Shown here: one piece after another, positions 56,909 to 64,000 of the stretch
How positions within the stretch are numbered: position 1 is the stretch's first letter
Layout: each line of letters starts with the position of its first letter
NCBI GenBank assembly: GCA_026182355.1
Contig: JAPFBL010000068.1
Span: 2,869,001-2,933,000 of the forward strand
Reading direction: 5' to 3'
Length of the DNA stretch: 64,000 bases
Source of the DNA: Hermatobates lingyangjiaoensis
Taxonomy: Eukaryota; Arthropoda; Insecta; Hemiptera; Hermatobatidae
Translations under genes and position numbers: made by a program
Notes under the pieces: generated by a model
Seen by the model: only the letters and a program-made list of their open reading frames with translations
Told to the model about the DNA's origin: nothing
The model's database searches: none

Positions 56909-57284
56909 GTGTAATTTGTGTGTTTGTTTTCTTAGGACTCTTAAATCAATATTGGTATATTCCCTGTTGTCAAAACAATATATTTAAGTTCAGGTATGGG
57001 TTCCAAAGTTGTTATACATTCCGAAGTGTATTCTGATATAAAACATATTCTTGCGTGTAATACATAAAATTAAACAGGTCACATCCAGAAAGCCGTCGTT
57101 TCAAGCATTGAGCAAAACGATTTAGTAGCTTAAAGATGCATTTATCATTGGACCTATATTTAATCTGATATATTTCAGTTGCTTTTTTATTCTTGTTTTG
57201 TTCTAGGACAACATTTATATTATATAATTCTATTTATGATTTTATAATTAATTATAGAATGTAAATTGATTACTCTGTGACCAG

Positions 57285-57433
57285 TGCTTTGAGGAATATT
57301 GGCGAAAGTTTTGCAGAATACTGTGAATCTGTTGGCCGTTGTGGTCTGAATATGCTCCAATCAAGCTGCTTTGCACTTTGCCACCAAGGCAAGAGTTGTA
57401 ATCCCTTTGAGGCACGGCACACCTGCGTATTAT
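57285..57433 (+). CDS. candidate cysteine-rich exon
   Basis: Acceptor ACTCTGTGACCAG, then about 50 codons without stop. Cysteines lie in YC-x5-C-x8-C-x3-C-x5-C-x8-C spacing (GESFAEYCESVGRC, SSCFALCHQGKSC). The frame stops at TGA 57454-57456 if not spliced; a weak donor T|GTGTAA at 57434 would leave one base and fit the next exon. The spacing suggests a disulfide-rich extracellular segment, but no family is recognised. A minus frame over the same bases is also open, so the strand choice rests on the neighbouring exons. Confidence 0.3.
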
Positions 57434-57958
57434 GTGTAAATTCCAGGCATTTCTGATCCTTCAATCATCTTGCGCCTCCTATGAACATGGACAATGAGTT
57501 CATGAAGTCAACTTCTTGCCAATTTAAAGGTTAATTGTTGAGTTGTAGATAGTAGTGATAAGTATAAAAAGAATAATATCTGATAAGAATTGATTTTCGT
57601 TTACCTCCTTATAATTTTGCAGCTCGGAATCCCTAAAAAAATCATTATAACAACACGATGGTTACTTTTTCTATGTTACACAAACGCTTTTTTCGGAAAT
57701 TAAATTGTATTCTTTGTAGAATGAACAAAGCCCTGCATATAATCTTGATCTGAAATCAATATTGTGAATATTAGCTGTCATCTATAATAATAATTAAATT
57801 AAAATCAAGTTCAAATAGTAATTACTATTTTAAACACTATATTTTTTCTAAAATGAATTGAATAATGTTCTTAATGGTTTTTCGTATAAAAGTTGTTTTA
57901 GCACAGTACAGTAATTATTTCATTCATGCATCTTATTATTTCCACTGAGGTTAGTGTT

Positions 57959-58598
57959 ATTAATATTAGAACTATAACACACCATCTTACCTCGTATACT
58001 GTTGCTGTAGCTCTCTGACCCGTTTCGGGTGTCACCCATCTTCAAAAATAACTGATATAAGGAGTCCTATTTCCTGTTATATAACCTACCTACTTTTTCA
58101 CAGCGTCTATATTTTCATTATTTAATTATTTTAACATTATTTTATTTTTAGTTTACCTTATTTAGTTTAATTCTTTTTATTTTATTTTCGTCATCATTAA
58201 GTCTGTCAAGTCATCGTTTTATTTTCCTCAAGGGTTGAAATAATATATCGGTTTGATGATTATTTAATAATAATTGAATAATTAAATATAATTTAAACTT
58301 TGAAGGAAAATAAAATGACGACTTGACAGACTTAAAGATGATGAAAATAAAGTAAAAAGAATTAAACTAAATAAGGTAAACTAAACGAAAATAAAATTAA
58401 GTAAAAATAAAATAATGTTAAAATAATTAAATAATGAAAATATAGACACCAGTAAAAAAGTAGGTAGGTTATATAACAGGAAATGGGACTCCTTATATCA
58501 GTTCTTTTTGATGATGGGTGACACCCGAAACCGGTCAGATAGCTACAGCAACAGTATACGAGGTAAGACGGTGTGTTATAGTTCTAATATTAATTATT
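57959..58598. repeat. 640-bp PLE-type foldback
   Basis: Arms of about 280 bp (57959-58240 and 58300-58598) are reverse complements with scattered differences. Decayed cores: minus 58023-58045 (TTGAAGA, GGGTGACACCC, GAAA) and plus 58508-58530 (TTGATGA, GGGTGACACCC, GAAA). Helix II is strong in both, but the first core base is T. It sits in a predicted intron of the right-end gene. Confidence 0.85.
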
Positions 58599-58666
58599 TT
58601 TATTTATAAATATTTAAAATATTTTAGAGAACAAATATTTAGAAATATTTGAAAGTTGTCACTGAG

Positions 58667-58781
58667 GGTTTATATGCCAAAGCCGTTATATGGAATATTG
58701 CTCTGGCACTCCTACTAATAATAACAAGCGGGCATATAATAACAAGCCTCCTCACATCTCACCAGCAGTTCTAGAAAGCAG
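58667..58781 (+). CDS. candidate exon of the right-end gene
   Basis: Weak acceptor ACTGAG, then an open frame to a near-consensus donor GCAG|GTAAAG. Includes QSRYMEYCSGTPTNNN and PPHISPAVLES. A 12-bp direct repeat (ATAATAACAAGC) encodes the Asn/Lys-rich part. It ends with two bases (AG), which join G of the 59219 exon to give Arg in the open frame. The 5' boundary is uncertain. Confidence 0.4.
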
Positions 58782-59218
58782 GTAAAGGTCTGGTTACATC
58801 ACTTTCATATTATATACCTGCAAAGTGAACTCATTGACTTTTGTCAGTCAGTTAATCATTTCCTTCAAATTCAATGTTGGTATTTCACTACTTTTTCTTT
58901 AATATCTCTGTCCATTCAGTGGAAATACGTTAAACATTCGCTTATTTCAGAGCAGCACTTTATGTTTGACCCTGAATAGTGATGTCAACTGAAAGAGCAG
59001 AACAACAACATTTTTATTCTAAATGGGGGGAGAAAATACTACTATATAGCAATGAACAGTATTTTTTCAGATAATATACTTCTTAGAGAAATGTAAACTT
59101 CTTTTGCAATGAAAAATTGAAATGTTAATTTGGTGATTATAACTCCTTTGTTTTTTTTTTTTTATATTCACTCAAATAATCTGAGAGCCAATTTGTAAAA
59201 CTTATTTTTTGGATTCAG

Positions 59219-59302
59219 GGTCGACAAAACGTATATTTCAATAGAAAACTCCATATCGAATGTTTCACAGAATACAGTAGTTTCATACCTCCATGTGCAT
59301 AG
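59219..59302 (+). CDS. candidate exon of the right-end gene
   Basis: Strong acceptor (CTTATTTTTTGGATTCAG) and donor AG|GTATGC around 84 bp. In the phase set by its neighbours it is open (VDKTYISIENSISNVSQNTV, then SYLHVH). It enters and leaves in phase 2, a symmetric exon. Alternating polar and hydrophobic residues suggest beta-strands and there are N-linked glycosylation-type sites. Family unknown. Confidence 0.45.
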   Translation, partial: GRQNVYFNRKLHIECFTEYSSFIPPCA

Positions 59303-59309
59303 GTATGCA

Positions 59310-60455
59310 AATGCATTTCATATACATGGCATATGAATATAATAACCGCGAGTATTCCGGATGATTTCGTTCTCCTCCTAGTACATGGAAGTTAGTACAA
59401 AAATTGCAACTACAGGATTGGTTTTTCAGGATTATTTATTTTACAGTTATATACTCTTATTATTTAAAAATCTTCCTGGAAGTCCGTTATCTTCACCACT
59501 CACTTTCTTTCGAAATAACTAAATCGATTGTTTGAATGGAACTTTTATATTTGACCTACTTAAATAAGAGAGCATTTTTAGAAAAGTCACTCCAGGAAGT
59601 AATGCATTTAGTATAACAGCGTTACGAATTGAAAGGGTGATATTAAGTGAATGGAAACAATTTTTTTTTATAATGAAATAAATAAGATTTTTACTTTTCT
59701 GGAGGATTCATATTTGAGGTATATTGATGGATGTTTTATGGGTGTCTTTTCAAATCGCGGATACAAATCTTCTATGATAAAAAAACAGCGGTATGACAAG
59801 AGTGTTGAAAGTTTGTCATGTAGGTTTGATACCTAAGCTGGTTTATTGGATTTAAGTTCGGCATATTAAAGAAATCAATCAGTCAAATCCAGGACAATTA
59901 CGCTTCGCAAGTTAATTTTGATCCCCGTAATTGTATATGATGTACGATATAAACATTAGTATGTTTCATTAAGAATATTTAATTTATTATGTAAAAAAAA
60001 TGTTGATTTTTAAATCAGCAGTATCGAATGCAGATGAAATCACAGTCCTGTACAGCGAAGCAAATTATGGAAAAGAGGGAATGATTGATTTAAGCGTCCG
60101 ATGGACGTATGCTTTAGTACCCTTCAACTAGATTTATGAAATTACTTCATCAATTCTGTTAGACTGAATTTACTATGTTATTCGGTTTGTTATTGTCGGC
60201 ATACGTCACATTATATGCTGTAATTCACCTAAATGAGAACAGCTGTAGGTGAACGTATGCAACAAGACAGCAATGCAGCACTGTATGACTGCTTTGATAA
60301 TCATGACAGTCCAAACAGCAGTATGTTTCATTCCTGTTTTTTTTTTAAATTACATAAAGTGAAATCAAAATTGAATAACATTGTTGTTACTTTAGTAAAA
60401 TATAAATATCATAGAAAAATCTAGTTGAATGTGATGGTTAAGTCCCTTCAGTCTA
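59310..60455. other. AT-rich, predicted intron
   Basis: Open plus frames at 59.65 and 60.23 kb lack suitable splice sites or phase. No element recognised. Confidence 0.4.
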
Positions 60456-60458
60456 TTT

Positions 60459-60460
<2 letters not shown>

Positions 60461-60502
<42 letters not shown>

Positions 60503-60695
60503 CAATGATCAAACCACAATAAGAAAATGAGAAAACAAGACTAAGATCTTTCAACCGTAACAAGCGGTCTTCGTCAGAGTCAAAAACCCAACTGAGTCTT
60601 CTTTTCCCATTTTCTTATTGTGGTTTGATCATTGATTGTTATTTCACGGGTTTATGTAAAATCTTTTTAAATATTATATATATATATATATATAA
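60461..60695. repeat. PLE foldback, GTGGTTTGATCA family, with core
   Basis: (AT)n at 60461-60498, arms CAATGATCAAACCACAATAA and complement (60502-60655), then (AT)n at about 60676-60693. One minus core lies in the middle. This is the most complete of three family members (42.69 and 61.07 kb are shorter). All three share ATTTCACATAAACACGTGA-like outer sequence. Confidence 0.85.
60549..60577 (-). ncRNA. hammerhead-like ribozyme core (CTGACGA)
   Basis: Minus strand: CTGACGA, A, GACCG-CTTGTTA-CGGTT, GAAA, GATCTTAG. A 5-bp helix II including one G-T pair. Confidence 0.55.
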
Positions 60696-61071
60696 TAAAA
60701 ATCGTATTTGAAAAAGGATTTAATCTCAATTTATTTTTTCGGGACTTTAACTGGTAAATATATTCTACTTTAGTAGTTGTTTTCATGTTATAAATAAATG
60801 TTTTAGAGGTGCACCTAAACTGGCATAGTTATTTGTATTGCCAGTATCGTTGATTTATATTTGATAGATTAATAAAATATAAGAAATAATAAAGTTAATA
60901 ATTCTGTGTATGGATTAGTCTCTATATATCTGCCTAGTTGAAAGGAAATAGAAAATGCTCTGGTATTATTTAATAGAAATATATGCAGAGAGAATTATAA
61001 GTTTTTTTTATAATATATTACAATAAAGTATAATTTGTGGTAAATTACAATGTTTATATGGTAAATTATAT

Positions 61072-61205
61072 AAAAAGATTTCACATAAACACGTGATATA
61101 ACAATCAATAAACAATAAGCAAACCACAATAAGAAATAGAAAAACAAGACTAAGATCTTTCAACCGTTTCAACCATTTCTTATTGTGGTTTGATTATTGA
61201 TGGTA
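61072..61205. repeat. deleted foldback, GTGGTTTGATCA family
   Basis: Arms AACCACAATAAGAAA and complement around AAAGATCTTTCAACCG; the ribozyme-like core is mostly deleted. In the predicted intron of the right-end gene. Confidence 0.75.
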
Positions 61206-61569
61206 AATTATATAACATTTATGTTTTAAGTTGACGTGACCGGTTTTACTGGGAGAAAAAAATATAAGAAAATATAATAGAATAGGTTAGGCACTTACAA
61301 AAAGTCTACTTTTTCACAAGTGGTTCAAATTCTAGGTAGAAGAATGAAAGCTATACATTTAATACACAATACGTAAGAATTGAGAATTTCTGTATGTGAA
61401 GTAATCAAGCAAAAGTATTGACGAGGCGATACCATAAGACACTAGTTATTCCTTTAGATTTCTTTTCCAAACTCTTGTAGTTGATGACAGTTTTAGTCGG
61501 TAAGCGCATCCTTATTATAATCGCATTGCATAACTGTTTCCTTGATCTTATTGGATATTGTTTTAATAG

Positions 61570-61669
61570 GGCTTTGAGCATGGACCGTTACTACAGACTT
61601 GATTTGAAACACAATGAGAATAGTGTTGCTATTGAGGGAAAGTACTCAGGTTTAACCATAAAATGCTCT
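61570..61669 (+). CDS. candidate exon of the right-end gene
   Basis: Acceptor TTGGATATTGTTTTAATAG and a strong donor TCT|GTAAGT enclose 100 bp that is open in one phase (ALSMDRYYRLDLKHNENSVA, then GKYSGLTIKCS). It takes two bases from the 59219 exon and ends at a codon boundary, as the 62082 exon requires. The product segment looks extracellular with a Cys at its end. Family unknown. Confidence 0.5.
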
Positions 61670-62081
61670 GTAAGTTTCACGACAAAGGAAAAGCATATAA
61701 ATTGTTGAGAAATCTACCCCATCCTTCTTCCAAATATCTCCTTTATAAAACGCTTAGAGATCCAGGACCACTTGAATTTTCTTCCTTAGGATATTTTATA
61801 CCATTTATTATTTTGCATAAATACATAAATTACTATTCTTAACCTCCGTTATTTTAAAAATTTAAGGTAAAATTAATCTCACTATAGCCGGAGCTTGGAG
61901 TTCTTTTCTTTCAGTGCTCTGATGCCTTTTGGAATAACCAAAAGGCTGATTTTTTGTAATCAACATGGATTACTCAAATTAATGCTATAATATATAGAAG
62001 ATTTCAGAACTATTATTGCCAGGAGAGTAAGGAATATTTGCAATTAGATTGATAAAATATGATAAAGCACTTTCCTTACAG

Positions 62082-62269
62082 TGCAATATTTGCCAAAAAC
62101 AGTGGGAAAATTTGTACACTATTGATTACATATCTGGCAAATTGCATTTAGATCTGTCAATCGGTGAAACATGTAAAGTGGTTACAGCATCAGTTCAAGC
62201 TGCCCAAGCATATACTTGCAGAAATCGTGATACAAATTCAAAAATTGGTTCATCCAATATTCAAAATCG
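62082..62269 (+). CDS. candidate exon of the right-end gene
   Basis: Excellent acceptor (CACTTTCCTTACAG), 188 bp with 62 open codons, and a donor TCG|GTAAAA. It begins on a codon boundary with CNICQKQWENLYTIDY and continues through LSIGETCKVVTASVQAAQAY and TCRNRD. Four Cys. The next exon, which must supply one base, was not found before the window ends. No domain recognised; the Cys pattern and lack of basic or membrane runs suggest a secreted or ectodomain part. Confidence 0.5.
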
Positions 62270-62271
62270 GT

Positions 62272-62945
62272 AAAAATGTATAATAATAATCTATGTTATA
62301 GAAATGTATAAATAACTATTGTATTATTTTTTAATAATGCAATATGACGCAAGCGTATTTCACTATACGTAGTAGTTATAGAGTATAGTGTGAGTTGGTG
62401 GCCGAGTAAATCATACCCACGCCCCAGTCACTGGAAGCTTTAATGTGTTTAAAGCGTATTAAGCTTTTTTCATTAAAGCTACATGGTCTGTTGAGAAAGT
62501 GACAAGAGAGTACTAAAGAAGATAGTGTTTATTACGTTGAACAAGTGTGCACCCACGCTCTCGTTATTCACAGCCGGTGGTCACTGAGTACATGAACACC
62601 TTCTTAGTAACAAATCTGCTTTATCTAAGGTCTTTCTTCTAATTTCCAAGATAAGTAAACATTTCATAGTAATTCAACGTAGTGAGTTTTTATTCTTTTT
62701 AAGCTTCACATTTGAAGTACTGGACGTCCAGTGGACGTACTCTGGAAGTACAGTGACGTTGAGTTGGTATTTTGGCATTGTAATATAAATGTATAATAAA
62801 CTCCCATCGGTGAAAGGGATTCATTAAAATATTGTAATGCATTCTGATTAACTCGTTACCAAACTGAACCAACCAAGAAATAAGTCCAATGCAAAAGTTG
62901 CTACGAATTCTTATGGAAAAGACATGCACAGATATATGCGTACAC
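62272..62945. other. non-coding DNA
   Basis: Predicted intron or intergenic sequence; no continuing exon found. The minus frame at 62.70-62.97 kb is open but unsupported. Confidence 0.4.
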
Positions 62946-62949
62946 TGCG

Positions 62950-63100
62950 TAATCGGAATACGATCCAAACTGGACGCATTACCAGTTCAAAATCAAAGAA
63001 TAGTTTTACTGTTTCTTCTTCTGTTACTGACTCTTCGATTTTGAACTCGAAAAAAGTATACAAACATACACACACACAGTATATATATATATATATATAC
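62950..63100. repeat. PLE-type foldback scrap and (AT)n
   Basis: ACGATCCAAACTGGACGCAT (the edge motif of the 39.2-kb palindrome) and CCAGTTCAAAATC, with TTTTGAACTCG about 70 bp on, then ACACACACA and (AT)n at 63079-63100. The core is deleted. Confidence 0.65.
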
Positions 63101-63560
63101 AATTAAAAGAAACGGCCCAGAGGACTTTTTTAAATAAAATAAATTCAAAACGAAGGAAACACACAGAAAGACACAGACATAACTCACATCAATATTTCGA
63201 CCATCGTCGTCATCAGGAGGTGTAAAGGGCAACCGACCGTGCTGCCACGCACGCTCGGTTCAGGAAGTAATGAAGTAGAGACGATCAGAAGAAAATTAAT
63301 ATTAAAATTAAAATTAAGAATTAAGAAAAGCAGTTCTGGTTGATTGAAGGTAAAATAAACAGCAGGAAGATAAATGAAGTATAAAAAGGAATACCGTGAA
63401 AAATACCTAAAAGCATGAAAAGGAAGATAACAGAGTTGGTAAGGCGATGAGAAACAAATGAAAATACAAGGATAAGATCAATTAAAAATAAATGTAATAA
63501 TATAAAATAAATAAAAAATTTAAGCAATTTAAAAAATAGGAATAAAAATAAATAAAATAA
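63101..63560 (-). repeat. solo PLE-type terminal-repeat fragment
   Basis: Edge AATTAAAAGAAACGGCCCAG, ACACACAGAAAGACACAGAC, a minus core, a GC-rich part, then a long A-rich body: the reverse of the T-rich bodies seen at 38.8, 52.1 and 55.5 kb. It gives the fullest view of one unit, about 450 bp. Confidence 0.7.
63195..63216 (-). ncRNA. hammerhead-like ribozyme core
   Basis: Minus strand: CTGATGA, C, GAC-GATG-GTC, GAAA, TATTGATG. Short but perfect helix II. Confidence 0.55.
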
Positions 63561-63780
63561 AATAAAATAAAAATAATAAATAAATATTAAATAAAAAAAA
63601 ATATATATATATAATTAAATAAATAAAATAAAGATAAAATATATTTATCGCTTAAGGTTTAATCCGGGTTTGGAACGTGCCTTGAGCAAGCAAATATGTG
63701 CCTCCTCGGATGCTCTGAGGGTTACAGTATAGTCATCAGGAGGAATCTGTCGCAGGATTTGTACTCATTCCTATATTCCT
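63560..63780. other. AT-simple sequence and a GC-richer patch
   Basis: (TAAA)n-like sequence to about 63640, then unique sequence. No gene. Confidence 0.5.
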
Positions 63781-63784
63781 ATAT

Positions 63785-64000
63785 GTATATATATATTCGT
63801 TTCAAGAAAAACTATGTTTAAACAGTAAATATGTAACACACTTACAGTCTTTAAGTTTCGGTTTAACTGTCATCAGGAGAGAAAAGATAGGGACGGCAAG
63901 CGCACTTGCGAAGCGATGGTGGAGACCAACAATGTTGACAAATGCGTGTCTGGTTCAAGGGCAGTAAGAAAACTAATAAGGCTAAGTAAAGATTAAGTGA
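63785..64000 (-). repeat. PLE-type terminal repeat, cut by the window end
   Basis: (AT)n, TAACACACTTACAGTCTTTA, minus core, then GAGAGAAAAGATAGGGACGG. Related to the 32.01-32.24 kb foldback (CACACTTACTGTCTCTAATT). The rest lies outside the window. Confidence 0.65.
63856..63876 (-). ncRNA. hammerhead-like ribozyme core
   Basis: Minus strand: CTGATGA, C, AGTT-AA-ACC, GAAA. One helix II pair is lost compared with 32.17 kb. Confidence 0.5.

Noticed and set aside
1..64000. CRISPR array, operon or prophage-type organisation
   Set aside because: No regularly spaced identical repeats, no gene packing and no ribosome-binding pattern; the content is clearly eukaryotic repeat DNA.

Overview
This is eukaryotic (metazoan-type) DNA: roughly two-thirds A+T, almost no long open reading frames, long (AT)n runs, many inverted repeats and decayed transposable elements, and coding-looking segments only as short islands bounded by splice-like sites. 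Nothing resembles a bacterial, plasmid or phage layout. The phylum cannot be fixed from the sequence; a repeat-rich invertebrate (arthropod or mollusc type) is the best guess, because of the Penelope-like, Jockey-like and mariner-like remnants.

The dominant feature is a large set of Penelope-like retroelement (PLE) debris. A recognisable but frameshifted PLE 3' half lies at 31.1-32.0 kb (reverse transcriptase YVDD motif, then a GIY-YIG endonuclease), and a further RT scrap lies at 47.6 kb. More than 25 short segments on both strands share the hammerhead-ribozyme core layout: CTGANGA or a close variant, a small hairpin, then GAAA. Most sit in near-perfect palindromes, a reverse-strand core facing a forward-strand core, often with (AT)n runs at the outer edges and a short GGTCCANNNGGAC-like dyad nearby. 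At 53.5-55.3 kb (and in part at 20.3 kb) the core is followed by about 50-60 codons resembling a PLE N-terminus, which stop at a recurrent point next to (AT)n.

Other mobile DNA: a Jockey/CR1-like 3' end with its short tandem tail (8.6-9.2 kb, minus), a mariner relic with terminal inverted repeats (15.66-16.23 kb), a possible hAT relic (52.6-53.3 kb) and four copies of a diverged SINE family, one with a tRNA-like head (21.3 kb). There is also a 41-bp minisatellite (38.4 kb) and recent tandem duplications (16.2, 44.1 and 48.8 kb).

Host coding content is sparse and uncertain. The best candidate is a plus-strand multi-exon gene at the right end (about 56.8-62.3 kb), whose predicted exons at 58.67, 59.22, 61.57 and 62.08 kb join in compatible phase through canonical splice sites into a possible cysteine-containing product of unknown family. 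Isolated possible exons lie at 8.33, 10.55 and 48.07 kb. Decayed coding-like tracts of unknown origin lie at 17.65-18.84 kb (minus), 28.29-28.55 kb (minus) and 48.92-49.68 kb (plus). The remaining stretches are AT-rich intergenic or intronic DNA in which I recognise nothing.
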